Positions 25,091-34,511 of a stretch of 63,792 nt of DNA are shown here, one piece after another (the first letter of the stretch is position 1; each line of letters begins with the position of its first letter). The stretch is from Spirochaetaceae bacterium (GTDB taxonomy: Bacteria; Spirochaetota; Spirochaetia; Treponematales; Breznakiellaceae). The position numbers and the translations under genes are program-made. The notes beneath the pieces are model-generated. The model saw nothing but the letters and a program-made list of their open reading frames with translations, did no database searches and was not told the origin of the DNA. Location: NCBI GenBank assembly GCA_031279015.1, contig JAITJI010000091.1, positions 1 through 63,792 on the forward strand. Reading direction: 5' to 3'.

Positions 25091-26523
25091 CACCCGACGC
25101 CAACCAGGAAGAGATGCCGGGAATCCAGGCACAATTCCAGGAGCATGGATTTTGATATTCGCTGGTTTACCGGCGTATCCCGAACCGATTGATAGATACT
25201 CCGCAACAACCCTGTTATCCGCTCCCTTCCGTATATCCGGCCTACATGCTGCCGGTTTGTTTCAATAAGCTCTTCGTCGGGCCGCCAGTCCGCAAGACCC
25301 TCCAGGAAGGGGTTCAGGGCGGCCAGTTCCCGGAACACCGTCTCGTTGGACGCAATAATACGGATGAATCCCGCCTGCAATTCCTCATCCAAACGGCCAA
25401 AATCTATCGTTTCACCGGAGAAAAAATACTGCTCCAGCAGCTTGATAGGATAATCGGGCAGATCGAGGCCAAAGGCCCGATAGATATCCGTTATGGTCTG
25501 CTCCAGTTTTCTTTTAAAAACCGGGATCGCTATATAGTCCATGGGAATTTGCAGATCCGAATACTGGGAGACGCTGCCATTCGTCCTGGAATTAAACCGG
25601 ATACCCCCCTCTTCAAAATCCCTGCAAACATAGTCGATGCGCCGGCCGATTACCCCTCTGCCGGTGGTCCAGGGTTCAAGGAAGGAAAAACCAAAGCCCT
25701 CTTTGACCGATGTGGTTATGATGCCGTATGCGCTGCCAAAGAGCTCCCCGATGCCGGAGGAGAGACCGGCCTCAAATTCAACGGGCAGATCAAGCTCCCG
25801 GGCAAGATCCACCCAGTACCGGTATATCGTTTTGTCCCTGCCGGTGGTTGGCGGCAGGGTAAGCGTCAAGGTCATCCCCTTTGGCATAAACAGGGAGATG
25901 AGCAGGGCTTCACCGATGTTCTTCCGGCGGATAGCCCGCACCGGATAGAGGTACCGTTTCCGTTCCCGGCCTTCGACCCCCTGTATGGGGGATACTTCAT
26001 TGGGGAGCAGGTGGAGCCCCCCGGGTTTCAGCCCCGCCCGGAGTAGAAAAGAATAATCCCGGCTGTTGATAACGGCGTAATGGCAATTTTCCGGGTAATC
26101 CTCCCGGGAAACATACACCTTGGGCCTGAAATCCTCCGCCAGGTCGTGGTTCTGCAGTAAAAGGGGGACCCCTTTTTTGCCGAGGATCTTCAGCGCCGGC
26201 AACAGGGCGCTGTTTTTTTGGATCAGAGGATTATGCATATGAAAGATATCCGCCGTACTGCCCCAGCGGGCTTCCATGGCGGCGATCAGGGCATCAGCCA
26301 GGGCTGCTCCGGCGGTGTCTGCCGCCGCGGATTCCCCTTCCGGGTTCTGATCATAGCTCAAGGCTTCCACCACGGTAACGGGAATGCCGGGATCTTCGCC
26401 TGATGCCTCCCCGGTAATGATGAGGACCTCATCACCTGCGTCAGCCAATCCCCGGGCCTGATGCAGCAAAACCGACGTAACTCCGCCCCGGCGCAAATGG
26501 TAATGGACCAACGCAATCCGCAC
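25090..26523 (-). CDS. Glycosyltransferase family 4-like
   Basis: A 477-residue GT-B fold enzyme: the N-terminal domain starts MRIALVHYHLRRGGVTSVLLHQARGL, typical of GT4. The C-terminal nucleotide-sugar domain holds the E-x7-E motif EGFGFSFLE and an Arg/Lys-rich turn (RAIRRKNIGEAL). The acceptor and donor are not predictable. GTG 26523 has AGGAG 9 bp upstream. It is coupled to the HAD gene downstream. A second GT4 enzyme in the window (47812-49089) shares the same style but is not adjacent. Confidence 0.85.
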   Translation of the reverse strand: MRIALVHYHLRRGGVTSVLLHQARGLADAGDEVLIITGEASGEDPGIPVTVVEALSYDQNPEGESAAADTAGAALADALIAAMEARWGSTADIFHMHNPLIQKNSALLPALKILGKKGVPLLLQNHDLAEDFRPKVYVSREDYPENCHYAVINSRDYSFLLRAGLKPGGLHLLPNEVSPIQGVEGRERKRYLYPVRAIRRKNIGEALLISLFMPKGMTLTLTLPPTTGRDKTIYRYWVDLARELDLPVEFEAGLSSGIGELFGSAYGIITTSVKEGFGFSFLEPWTTGRGVIGRRIDYVCRDFEEGGIRFNSRTNGSVSQYSDLQIPMDYIAIPVFKRKLEQTITDIYRAFGLDLPDYPIKLLEQYFFSGETIDFGRLDEELQAGFIRIIASNETVFRELAALNPFLEGLADWRPDEELIETNRQHVGRIYGRERITGLLRSIYQSVRDTPVNQRISKSMLLELCLDSRHLFLVGVG

Positions 26524-26546
26524 CCGATAATTCTCCTAATGAATAC

Positions 26547-26575
26547 ATTCTATGGCAATCTTCGTACTCCGGCAA
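26547..26575 (-). promoter_or_regulatory. Promoter of the glycosyltransferase-HAD operon
   Basis: On the minus strand, TTGCCG (26575-26570), 17 bp, TAGAAT (26552-26547), with a short leader carrying AGGAG. The rest of the 268-bp gap up to 26791 shows no convincing gene. Confidence 0.55.
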
Positions 26576-26791
26576 TAATAGAATCGGGATTTTTAAAAAA
26601 AATATGCTGTATGCATCCGGTCCTGCCGTCCGTTTTATCCGGTTTAATGTCCCCCGGTACATCATTCGGGCAAGGTATTCCGCTATGCCATTCAGTGACG
26701 GGCGTTTACCGCCGGGAAGGGCCCTGCCCCGGCAAGACTCTGTTGTCAATGCGGGCTCTGGTTTTTCAGATGGAATTCCGCTACAGTATCC

Positions 26792-28207
26792 ATGATGTTT
26801 CCGATCATGGTAAAAAAAGGATGGCCTTTTTTCCTTCTCTTTGCAGTGTTGCTGCCGCTGGTTCTCTTTGGTTCCTGCTCCGGGCTTCTGGGCTGGGGTG
26901 TCCTGCTGTGGTCGGCGGAGAATCCCCCTATCCCTTCCGGAACCATCCTGCCGGTGTATATCAGGTCAAACATCGATAAGGTATGGGTGGCGGGGATCCC
27001 TGAGCAATACCGGCAGGCCGGCGATCCTATCGACAAGTTTGAGGTGCCCCTCGCCCAGCTTGAGTTTGTGGGGCAGAGGCAAGCCGCGGAGAAGCGGGCG
27101 GCGGCTTTTTCGGACTTTGCCCTGCTGTATGCGGAAACCCTGCAGGATGGCCTCCCGGTCCGGGAAATCCCCGACAACAGCGCGCGGCGGGTGTATCGTC
27201 TGAAGCAGGGTCAGATTATCAAGATCCTGGAGCAGGTTGAAGGGAATCCTGCCATCAGTACCACCGGAGACCCGCTGCCGGGAGACTGGTTCCGGGTGCT
27301 CACTGAAGACGGTATCACGGGGTACTGTTTTTCCTACCGGTTACAGATCTTTGAGTATACGGGGGGAATCCTCAGCGCCGGCGTTACGCCCCAGGAAGAA
27401 GAGGAGGACCCGGATTTGGAAATGGTCCTTTCCCGGATCTGGTCTCCGGAATCCTACGAAACCATGATACAGTCCGGTAGAATAGATACGGAGGAACTCT
27501 CAAAACAGTGGGGTTTCTCACCGGGGCAGGATTTGGGTCTTGCCCGGATATACATGCCCGGTCTGGACAGGACCTTTTCCTACACCGGCATCAGGGCTGA
27601 GGGGAACCGTTCCTGGCGTTTTGAAGGGGCCTCCCTACAGATGTCCCTCCGTTCCGATACTACCCTGGCGGTACGGTTTACCGATCCCGGCGGGGCTTTA
27701 CAGACCCTGCTTTTTGTGGCCCTCTCCATGAAGGTGGATAATCTTATCGTCCAGGAAACCGGCCGCAGGGAGGCGCTTTTTCGGAATCTCTACGATCACG
27801 GGCCGGGATTTTTCAGTGTTAACTATGGCGCCTTACGCTTCTCTGCCGACGGCGGATTCAACTGGTCCGGGTTCAACCTGCTGGTCCCCCATATCATCCC
27901 CCCGGGGATACCGGGAAAGGGCGTTGTCGATATGGGTCTCTTCCTGGGCCCCTCCCTGTCCGGCCGTTATGACGGGGCCTTCACCCTCCGATTCGATGGA
28001 ATTCCGGAAACCGTTGCCGGTGACGCCGGTGGAATCGCCGGGACCAGCGCCCTGAGTTTTATCTATACCCTGGATGATCAGGGCTTCCGGATAGAGCATG
28101 TACCGGCAGAAAACCTCAACGGAATCACCGTTACCCGCCGGGCGGTTTCTCCCACGGTGATATACTTTGTCCGAACTGAGGGGATCCCGGCGATACCGGA
28201 GCCCTGA
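26792..28207 (+). CDS. SH3-domain lipoprotein, unknown function
   Basis: 471 residues with a lipoprotein signal ending FGSC (Cys about 29). A bacterial SH3-like region lies at about 110-195 (AETLQDGLPVREIPDNSARRVYRLKQGQIIKILEQ...GDWFRVLTEDGITGYCF). The remaining ~270 residues are beta-rich and I recognise no family. Such SH3b domains bind cell wall or protein ligands, so an envelope role is likely. Start codons at 26792, 26795 or 26807 are all possible and none has a good ribosome site. The ABC-F gene starts 3 bp after the stop. Confidence 0.75.
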   Translation: MMFPIMVKKGWPFFLLFAVLLPLVLFGSCSGLLGWGVLLWSAENPPIPSGTILPVYIRSNIDKVWVAGIPEQYRQAGDPIDKFEVPLAQLEFVGQRQAAEKRAAAFSDFALLYAETLQDGLPVREIPDNSARRVYRLKQGQIIKILEQVEGNPAISTTGDPLPGDWFRVLTEDGITGYCFSYRLQIFEYTGGILSAGVTPQEEEEDPDLEMVLSRIWSPESYETMIQSGRIDTEELSKQWGFSPGQDLGLARIYMPGLDRTFSYTGIRAEGNRSWRFEGASLQMSLRSDTTLAVRFTDPGGALQTLLFVALSMKVDNLIVQETGRREALFRNLYDHGPGFFSVNYGALRFSADGGFNWSGFNLLVPHIIPPGIPGKGVVDMGLFLGPSLSGRYDGAFTLRFDGIPETVAGDAGGIAGTSALSFIYTLDDQGFRIEHVPAENLNGITVTRRAVSPTVIYFVRTEGIPAIPEP

Positions 28208-28210
28208 TCC

Positions 28211-30241
28211 ATGGCCTTTGTCCAATGTACCAGGGTTTCCCTTGCCTTTGGGGATCGGGATATCCTGAAGGAGCTAAGCTTTAACCTCTCCCCGGGTTCC
28301 CGTTCTTCCCTGACCGGGGTAAATGGTTCGGGAAAATCAACCCTGATGCGGGTCATAGCGGGTGATTTGCCGGCCGATTCGGGGGATTGGGCCATTCAAA
28401 AGGGGTGCCGGATCAGTTACCTGCCCCAATCCGGAATCGTTCATCGGGGAAAAACCCTGCGGGAAGAAGCGGAGACCGCCTATGCCGGGTTTGTCACCAT
28501 GCTCTCCCGGATGGAAGAGATCGCCCGGACCCTGGAACAGGCCGTAAGCGATAATGGCGCCACTAAGGTTCTGCTGGATGAATACCAGCGGATCCGGGAA
28601 GGGGTGGAGAATTCCGGCTATTACCGCCGGGATCAGCAGATTTCTCTGGTGCTGTCGGGTCTCGGCTTTGCCCCCGCCGATTTGGCTCGTCCCGTTGAAG
28701 AATTCTCCGGGGGCTGGCAGATGCGGATAGCCCTGGCAAAGGTGCTCCTTGAGTCCCCGGATATCCTCCTCCTGGATGAGCCCACCAACTATTTGGATAT
28801 CGAAGCCCGTTCCTGGCTGGAATCCACCCTCCGTTCCTTCCCCGGGGGCTACCTTCTGGTTTCCCATGACCGGTATTTTCTGGATGTTACGGTCAATGAG
28901 GTCTACGAACTCTTTCAGGGGAATCTGAAACGTTACGCCGGTAATTACAGCGCCTATGAAAAGGTCCGGGCCGCGGAACTGGAGGGCCTCATTAAACGCT
29001 GGGAAATCCAGCAGGAAGAAATTGTCAAGACCGAAGCGCTGATCCGCCGGTTCCGGTACAAGGCCAGCAAGGCGGCTTTTGTACAGGAACTTGTCAAACG
29101 GCTGGATAAAATGGAAAGGATAGAGATCCCCGAATCCCTCAAGAAGATCAGCATCAGTTTTCCGCCGCCCCCCCGCTCCGGCCGGATCGTCCTGAGCCTA
29201 AAAGGAATTGGAAAAAATTACGGTTCCTGCCGGGTCCTTTCAGGCCTGGATTTAACTTTGGAAGCGGGGGAACGGCTGGTGGTGGTGGGTCCCAACGGCG
29301 CGGGGAAAAGTACCCTCCTGCGGATCCTTTCCGGGGCTGACCAGGATTTTGAGGGGACGGTTCAGTACGGCGCGGGCGTCCGGCCGGGCTGCTTCTCCCA
29401 GGATGCGGCGGAAATTATCGGCCGGATGGATTCCCCCAATTCCAATGCCGGAGATGCGCCTCCTTCTATCCTTGAATTTATGGAAGAGGATGCCCCCACC
29501 TACCTGATCCCCCGGATTCGGGACATGCTTGGGGCCTTTCTCTTCCGGGGGGACGATGTATTCAAACCCCTGTCGGTCCTTTCGGGTGGTGAAAAGAGCC
29601 GCCTCGCCCTGCTTAAAATGCTCCTCAAGCCAATGAACCTCCTCATTCTGGACGAGCCCACCAACCACCTGGACATCTATTCCAAGGACATACTCCTTAA
29701 GACCCTGGAGCATTTTGGCGGTACCATCGTTTTTGTTTCCCATGATCGCGCCTTTATGGAGGCCCTCTCCACCAAAACCCTGGAACTTTCCCCCGGGAAG
29801 TCCGGTGTCCCGGGGACGGCCAGGCTGTTCTACGGAAACTACGCGTATTACCTGGATCGGCTTGAACGGGAAAGGGCCGGCGGCTCCGCGGGGTCCCCTG
29901 ATACTGAGGAAAACGCCGGCAATGCTTCCGGCCGGGAGAGGGCGGCATATCCGGCGGAGTATCGCAGGGAACTATCCGCGGCGGAACGCCGGGAGGCGGC
30001 AAAACAACGTCAGACCTGTATACGGCGGCTGGAACGGCAGGAGGCGGATATCCTCAAAGCCCTGGAGGTACTGGAGGCGGAAAAGACGGGGCTGGAAGCG
30101 GAACTTGCCCGGCCGGAGGTGTATTCCAGCGGAGAAAAGGCCCGGACGGTACAGGTCAAACTCAATGCCGCCACGGCAGCCATAGAGACCAAAACCCGGG
30201 AATGGGAAGAAAAGGCGGAGGAACTGGCCCGGCTGGGCTGA
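28211..30241 (+). CDS. ABC-F family ATPase (Uup/EttA-like, ribosome-associated)
   Basis: A 676-residue soluble protein with two ABC domains (GVNGSGKST / FSGGWQMR / LLDEPTNYLD and GPNGAGKST / LSGGEKSR / ILDEPTNHLD) joined by a basic helical linker (about 240-310). A C-terminal coiled coil rich in Glu, Ala and Arg follows (about 590-676). There are no membrane segments. ABC-F proteins act on the ribosomal E site or confer antibiotic protection, and the C-terminal coiled coil resembles Uup. It starts 3 bp after the SH3 lipoprotein without its own ribosome site, so translation is coupled. Confidence 0.9.
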   Translation: MAFVQCTRVSLAFGDRDILKELSFNLSPGSRSSLTGVNGSGKSTLMRVIAGDLPADSGDWAIQKGCRISYLPQSGIVHRGKTLREEAETAYAGFVTMLSRMEEIARTLEQAVSDNGATKVLLDEYQRIREGVENSGYYRRDQQISLVLSGLGFAPADLARPVEEFSGGWQMRIALAKVLLESPDILLLDEPTNYLDIEARSWLESTLRSFPGGYLLVSHDRYFLDVTVNEVYELFQGNLKRYAGNYSAYEKVRAAELEGLIKRWEIQQEEIVKTEALIRRFRYKASKAAFVQELVKRLDKMERIEIPESLKKISISFPPPPRSGRIVLSLKGIGKNYGSCRVLSGLDLTLEAGERLVVVGPNGAGKSTLLRILSGADQDFEGTVQYGAGVRPGCFSQDAAEIIGRMDSPNSNAGDAPPSILEFMEEDAPTYLIPRIRDMLGAFLFRGDDVFKPLSVLSGGEKSRLALLKMLLKPMNLLILDEPTNHLDIYSKDILLKTLEHFGGTIVFVSHDRAFMEALSTKTLELSPGKSGVPGTARLFYGNYAYYLDRLERERAGGSAGSPDTEENAGNASGRERAAYPAEYRRELSAAERREAAKQRQTCIRRLERQEADILKALEVLEAEKTGLEAELARPEVYSSGEKARTVQVKLNAATAAIETKTREWEEKAEELARLG

Positions 30242-30297
30242 TTGGATTTATCGGCAGATGATGATAGGGTAGAGTGTGGAGGCTGGGGAGTGTGAAA

Positions 30298-31434
30298 ATG
30301 AGGGACAAAAAACTGAACGTAGGCATCTTATTTGGCGGAAAATCGGCGGAACACGAGATCTCCCTCCAGTCGGCAAAGAATGTCTATGATGCCATAAACC
30401 GGGAGAAGTACAATCCCGTCCTTATCGGCATAGACAAGTCCGGCAAATGGCTGCGGACCGATGAGTCGCTGTTTCTCCTGGACGCCGATGATCCCCGGCG
30501 GCTCAGATTCGACAGGGAAAGCGATGCCGTGGCCCTGATCCCTGAAAGCGGCGGTCTGCTATCCAACCTGACCAGACCGGCAGCCGGGGAGATCCTCGAC
30601 GTGGTATTTCCCATCCTCCATGGGCCTTTTGGGGAGGATGGCACCGTCCAGGGACTTCTCAAGCTGGCGGATCTGCCCTTTGTGGGCTCCGGTGTTTTGG
30701 GTTCCGCCGTGGGGATGGATAAGGATATGATGAAACGCCTCCTGCGGGACGGGGGTATTCCTATCGGGAAGTTTATAGTCCTTGGGTCCCATGAGCCCCT
30801 GCCGGCCTTTGAGGACCTTGCCGGCAAATTGGGGCTCCCCTTCTTTATAAAACCCGCAAACATGGGCTCTTCCGTGGGGGTAAGCAAGATCCGCAATGCG
30901 GGGGAATACCGGCAGGGTGTGGAGGAGGCCTTTGCCTACGATACCAAGATCATCCTGGAGGAGTATATCCGGGGCCGGGAACTGGAGTGTTCGGTTTTGG
31001 GGAATGAAGAGCCCCTGGCATCGGCGCCCGGGGAAGTCATTGCCACCCATGATTTCTATTCCTATGACGCCAAATACCTGGATGAAAATGGAGCGATCCT
31101 GGAGATTCCCGCAAAGATTCCGGAATCCCTCAGGAAAGAAGTACAGGATCTGGCGATAAAAACTTTTCGGATCCTGGGGGCCGGCGGACTGGCCCGGGTC
31201 GATTTTTTTCTTGAAAGCCGGGAACCCGATGCCTCAGGGCCTTCCGCCGGTGGAGCCGCCTGCCGCGTCCTGGTCAATGAGATCAACACCATGCCGGGCT
31301 TTACCCGGATCAGCATGTACCCGAAACTGTGGGAGGCAAGCGGTCTCTCCTATACCGATCTGATAGACCGGCTGATCGAACTGGCAGTCTCCCGTTTTAA
31401 GAAGGAAAAAAAACTGAAGACCAGTTACCGCTGA
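30298..31434 (+). CDS. ddl: D-alanine--D-alanine ligase
   Basis: A 378-residue ATP-grasp enzyme joining two D-Ala for peptidoglycan. It shows the N-terminal GGKSAEHEISLQSA, ATP-grasp KPANMGSSVGVSK and EEYIRGRELECSV, and the metal/ligand motif VNEINTMPGFT. With alr elsewhere in the window it supplies the D-Ala-D-Ala stem. ATG 30298 is preferred, with GGAG upstream; a GTG at 30292 is possible. Confidence 0.95.
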   Translation: MRDKKLNVGILFGGKSAEHEISLQSAKNVYDAINREKYNPVLIGIDKSGKWLRTDESLFLLDADDPRRLRFDRESDAVALIPESGGLLSNLTRPAAGEILDVVFPILHGPFGEDGTVQGLLKLADLPFVGSGVLGSAVGMDKDMMKRLLRDGGIPIGKFIVLGSHEPLPAFEDLAGKLGLPFFIKPANMGSSVGVSKIRNAGEYRQGVEEAFAYDTKIILEEYIRGRELECSVLGNEEPLASAPGEVIATHDFYSYDAKYLDENGAILEIPAKIPESLRKEVQDLAIKTFRILGAGGLARVDFFLESREPDASGPSAGGAACRVLVNEINTMPGFTRISMYPKLWEASGLSYTDLIDRLIELAVSRFKKEKKLKTSYR

Positions 31435-31468
31435 TACGCCGGCCCCGGCGCCAGCGGGCGGATGGGAT

Positions 31469-31876
31469 TCACCCGGCGGGCTGGCCGGGCTGCAAACCGG
31501 GCATATCCCATTCGGGGGGCAGTCTGGCGGGCATCCCCCGGGAATCCACAAAGGCCCAGGTTACCTTCGCATCGACGAGAATATCATCCCCCCGCAGTAT
31601 CTGTTGTGCAATAATCCCGCTGACCGCTCCCTTCTTTATTGGCCATGAACGGATAAGAAGGGCATCGTCGGCTATGGCGGGTTTTTTATAATCAATTTCA
31701 ACCCGGGCAACATACACCCCATAACCGGCCCTGATCATGGCGGGATAATCAAAGCCAATACTCTTAAGAAATTCGTAACGGGCGAATTCCAGATAATTCA
31801 GGTAGTTGGCGTTATTCACATGACCATAGCTGTCGCACTCGTAGGTGCGTACTATCAACGAGCATTCACAGATCAT
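31469..31876 (-). CDS. Acyl-CoA thioesterase, 4HBT hot-dog fold (YbgC-like)
   Basis: A 135-residue hot-dog protein with the 4-hydroxybenzoyl-CoA thioesterase motif YECDSYGHVNNANYLNYLEFAR (Asp before GHVNN is catalytic in the family). These enzymes hydrolyse short-chain or aromatic acyl-CoA. ATG 31876 is chosen because a promoter -10 box ends 7 bp before it and the fold begins directly after; there is no Shine-Dalgarno sequence. It is convergent with ddl. Confidence 0.85.
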   Translation of the reverse strand: MICECSLIVRTYECDSYGHVNNANYLNYLEFARYEFLKSIGFDYPAMIRAGYGVYVARVEIDYKKPAIADDALLIRSWPIKKGAVSGIIAQQILRGDDILVDAKVTWAFVDSRGMPARLPPEWDMPGLQPGQPAG

Positions 31877-31883
31877 AAATAGT

Positions 31884-31912
31884 AATATATAGTGGGGATA
31901 TATCATTTTCAA
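31884..31912 (-). promoter_or_regulatory. Leaderless promoter of the thioesterase gene
   Basis: On the minus strand, TTGAAA (31912-31907), 17 bp, TATATT (31889-31884), then 7 bp to ATG 31876. Both hexamers match consensus at 5 of 6 positions. This places transcription start at or next to the ATG. Confidence 0.72.
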
Positions 31913-31964
31913 TATCCGGCCGGAGTTCCGGGCGTCCGCCGGATCGATTTACAGGGAGTTTTGT

Positions 31965-32525
31965 ATGTTTCGCTATTGTCCCATCTGCGCCTCCGCAAAA
32001 ATACGGTTTGAAAAGGGCCGGAAATTTCTTTGCCCTGACTGCGGATTTATCTACTACCATAACACTGCCGCCGCTACGGGCTGCATAATCAGCAACGGAG
32101 ATGCCATTGCGCTCCTCCTTCGGGGCAAGGACCCTGCCCGGGGCAAACTCGACCTGCCCGGCGGTTTTGTGGACCCTGCAGAAGGGGCAATTGAGGGCCT
32201 CCGCCGGGAATGCCGGGAGGAAATTGGCTGGGACCCAGGGCCGGATTTTACCTTTCTTGCATCCTTCCCCAATGTCTACCCCTACAGGAATATTGTCTAC
32301 AATACCTGTGATTTCTTTTTCATCATTACAGCCCCGGGGCTAAGTGAGGGGGATCTCCGTCTTGAGCCCGGTGAAATCGACGGGGTCCGCTTTGTCCCGC
32401 CCGGGGACATCAACTTTGATGACCTTGCCTTTGACTCCACCCGCCGGGCGGTAAAGGCCTATATTGAGTTCATTGGAACACGGGGGTGTACCCCCTTGAT
32501 ACGGGGTAGCGGACCTCTGGGCTAA
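31965..32525 (+). CDS. Nudix hydrolase with N-terminal zinc ribbon
   Basis: 186 residues. The N-terminus carries CPIC...CPDC (about 5-24), a zinc ribbon as in NudC/NADH-pyrophosphatase-like proteins. The Nudix box GGFVDPAEGAIEGLRRECREEIGW is complete (G-x5-E-x7-REU-x-EE-x-GU). It cleaves a nucleoside diphosphate linked to another moiety; the substrate cannot be named. AGGGAG precedes the ATG. It is convergent with the DeoR gene. Confidence 0.9.
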   Translation: MFRYCPICASAKIRFEKGRKFLCPDCGFIYYHNTAAATGCIISNGDAIALLLRGKDPARGKLDLPGGFVDPAEGAIEGLRRECREEIGWDPGPDFTFLASFPNVYPYRNIVYNTCDFFFIITAPGLSEGDLRLEPGEIDGVRFVPPGDINFDDLAFDSTRRAVKAYIEFIGTRGCTPLIRGSGPLG

Positions 32526-32560
32526 TCTCCAGCCGTCAATTTGCGTTTGCTGCACGGGGC

Positions 32561-33328
32561 TCATTCGGGCGTATAGATCAGCTCAACTCCGTTTTGCATG
32601 AGCAGCGATTCCCATTGGGAGTTTAGTTTTTGGTCGGTTATAAGGACATCGATCCGTGAGAAGGGGCAGATCCTGTAAAAGGCCGGGCGGTCAAATTTGG
32701 TGTGATCGCAGAGGATGATGATCTTCTGGCAGGCGGACATCATCTTTTTTCGGAGTTCCGCCTCAGCATCGGAGTAGTCCATGGCGCCATGGCTCATCCA
32801 CATGCCGGTGCAGGAAAAGAACAGTTTTGATGCCCAGTAATCGCTAACGCAGGCCTCCGCCTGGTTGCCGGTCATGGAGAGGGAGCGTTTGCGCAATTGG
32901 CCGGAGATACCGTAGACGGTGACATTTTCCAGTTGCGCCATATCGGTTATGGCCCGGATGCCATTGGTTACCACCGTCAGATTGTGTATGCCTTCCATAA
33001 AATTAGTCATCTCCTTGGTGGTGGTGGATGCGTCCATAAAGATGGTATCCTGATCCTCCAGAAAACGGGATGCTTCTTTTGCTATTTTATATTTAGCTTT
33101 CTTTTGTTCTATTTCCCGTACTGCCAGGGGAATTTCCACGTTAAGCCCTTCAACCAGGATGGCGCCCCCGTAGGTACGTTTGACCAGGCCCTGCTGTTCC
33201 ATCTTTTCCAGGTCCCGCCTGATGCTGGCGGTACTGATGGAAAACTGGTCTGAAAGCTTGTTGATGCTTACGGCCTTCTCTTTGTTTAAAATATCCAAAA
33301 TGGCGTTTTGCCGTTCCAGGATTAACAT
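32561..33328 (-). CDS. DeoR/GlpR-family sugar-phosphate responsive regulator
   Basis: A 255-residue DeoR-type regulator: N-terminal helix-turn-helix (VSINKLSDQFSISTASIRRDLEKMEQQG), the linker KRTYGGAI, and a C-terminal sugar-isomerase-like effector domain with DASTTT and VVTNGI. The DeoR family senses phosphorylated sugars. It is divergent from the epimerase gene of a sugar-acid locus and probably controls it. ATG 33328 has CAGGAG 8 bp upstream; the longer frame to 33379 is not needed. Confidence 0.9.
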   Translation of the reverse strand: MLILERQNAILDILNKEKAVSINKLSDQFSISTASIRRDLEKMEQQGLVKRTYGGAILVEGLNVEIPLAVREIEQKKAKYKIAKEASRFLEDQDTIFMDASTTTKEMTNFMEGIHNLTVVTNGIRAITDMAQLENVTVYGISGQLRKRSLSMTGNQAEACVSDYWASKLFFSCTGMWMSHGAMDYSDAEAELRKKMMSACQKIIILCDHTKFDRPAFYRICPFSRIDVLITDQKLNSQWESLLMQNGVELIYTPE

Positions 33329-33366
33329 ATTGATTACTCCTGTTAATTGTTGTTTACTGTACCCCT

Positions 33367-33412
33367 GCAAATAACGCAAAGAATTGTTATTAAATGAATT
33401 TTATTGTAAGAT
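33367..33412 (+). promoter_or_regulatory. Promoter of the epimerase gene with adjacent GCAAA direct repeat
   Basis: TTGTTA (33384-33389), 17 bp, TAAGAT (33407-33412). Immediately upstream, GCAAA occurs twice 9 bp apart (33367-33371 and 33376-33380). The same element recurs around the dgoD promoter, so it may be the DeoR operator (inference). Confidence 0.5.
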
Positions 33413-33444
33413 GTTAATAAGGACAAGTAGTTTTAAGGGAGATC

Positions 33445-34110
33445 ATGCTGACTGCAAAACTTTCACCTTCCATGATGTGCGCCGACATTTTTTGTCTGGC
33501 CGATACCATCCGTACCTTTGAGCGTATGGACATCCCCTACCTTCACATGGACGTGATGGATGGTTCCTTTGTGCCAAACCTGATGCTGGGTACCGATACG
33601 ATAAGGCAGATCCGCCGATCTACCGCCATTCCCCTGGATATTCATCTGATGATCGAGGAACCGGGTGAGAAACTGGAGTGGTTTGCCCCCCGGGAGGGCG
33701 AATACGTCTCGGTTCACGTGGAAAGCACCCGGCATTTACAGCGGGTTTTGGCGAAGATCCGCAGCCTGGGCGCCAGGCCTATGGTCGCCCTGAATCCCGC
33801 CACCCCTCTGGTGATGATCGAAGAGGTTCTGCCCGATGTGGATGCCGTATTGGTCATGACGGTTAATCCCGGTTACGCAGGACAGAGTATGGTTCCGGGA
33901 ACTCTGGAGAAGATCCGGCGGCTCAGGGCTTTGCTGGACGGCCGGGGATTTGAAGGGGTGGAAATAGAAGTGGACGGAAACGTTACCCCTGAAAACGCCA
34001 TCAGGATGCGCGCTGCCGGGGCAAATATTTTTGTAGCCGGCACTTCTCTGCTGTTCCGCCCGGGCGACATGGAAGATCATATTAAACTGTTCCGGAGACA
34101 GGTCGGATAA
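33445..34110 (+). CDS. Ribulose-phosphate 3-epimerase family protein (Rpe/AlsE-like)
   Basis: A 221-residue TIM-barrel. Metal-binding motifs are present: SPSMMCAD, HMDVMDG, LDIHLMIEEP and EVDGNV, plus the phosphate loop VAGTSLLF. It may interconvert ribulose 5-phosphate and xylulose 5-phosphate, or act on allulose 6-phosphate like AlsE. Its place beside a DeoR regulator and DgoD suggests a catabolic rather than housekeeping role. GGGAG precedes the ATG. Confidence 0.88.
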   Translation: MLTAKLSPSMMCADIFCLADTIRTFERMDIPYLHMDVMDGSFVPNLMLGTDTIRQIRRSTAIPLDIHLMIEEPGEKLEWFAPREGEYVSVHVESTRHLQRVLAKIRSLGARPMVALNPATPLVMIEEVLPDVDAVLVMTVNPGYAGQSMVPGTLEKIRRLRALLDGRGFEGVEIEVDGNVTPENAIRMRAAGANIFVAGTSLLFRPGDMEDHIKLFRRQVG

Positions 34111-34149
34111 AAAAGTAATATTTTGTTCATTCGTGTAATATTTTGCATG

Positions 34150-34308
34150 ATCTCTTCCGCTACAGGGAGGCCCCGGGGTTTCACTGCCACCCGCATGCAT
34201 CCCTGCCCCCTGGCGGGGCAGGGAACCGTGGACGCCCAGGATAACGAGTTCCCCGTACCGGAGATCGCCGATACCGTGGAGATTACCGGCCATCATCGTA
34301 GTTTTCAT
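34150..34308 (-). pseudogene. Possible remnant of a zinc-dependent alcohol/polyol dehydrogenase N-terminus
   Basis: Reading the minus strand from ATG 34308, MKTTMMAGNLHGIGDLRYGEL looks like the first strand pair of medium-chain zinc dehydrogenases. After an apparent frameshift, VPCPARGQGCMRVAVK fits the next conserved piece (P-x-P-GPGEVLVRV). The cysteine/zinc region and the rest of the enzyme are absent, because the epimerase gene follows. It would be a decayed ~45-codon fragment in a sugar-utilisation locus. The match is short and made by eye. Confidence 0.35.
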
Positions 34309-34511
34309 GCCGGCTGCTCCGGTACACTTACGCCGGAATGACCGGGCGGAAGTGATCGACACGGTCCTTAAGGTCCTCTTTGCCCTGATCATTCTTTGCA
34401 AAACCGTCGTCCTGTAGACTCTAAAATCTGTTTAATCTTTGCAAAAATAAACAAAATCGCAAACATAATCCCTCGTAATCATAAAAAAATCAACCATTAT
34501 TATAAAAAACC

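Noticed and set aside
26604-26795. 63-codon plus-strand ORF ending at the SH3 lipoprotein start (ATGA overlap)
   Set aside because: No ribosome site, no domain and atypical composition; the overlap is likely chance.
33736-34401. 221-codon minus-strand frame across the epimerase end
   Set aside because: It overlaps the real epimerase gene. Only its first part resembles a dehydrogenase start, so I report only that part as a possible remnant.
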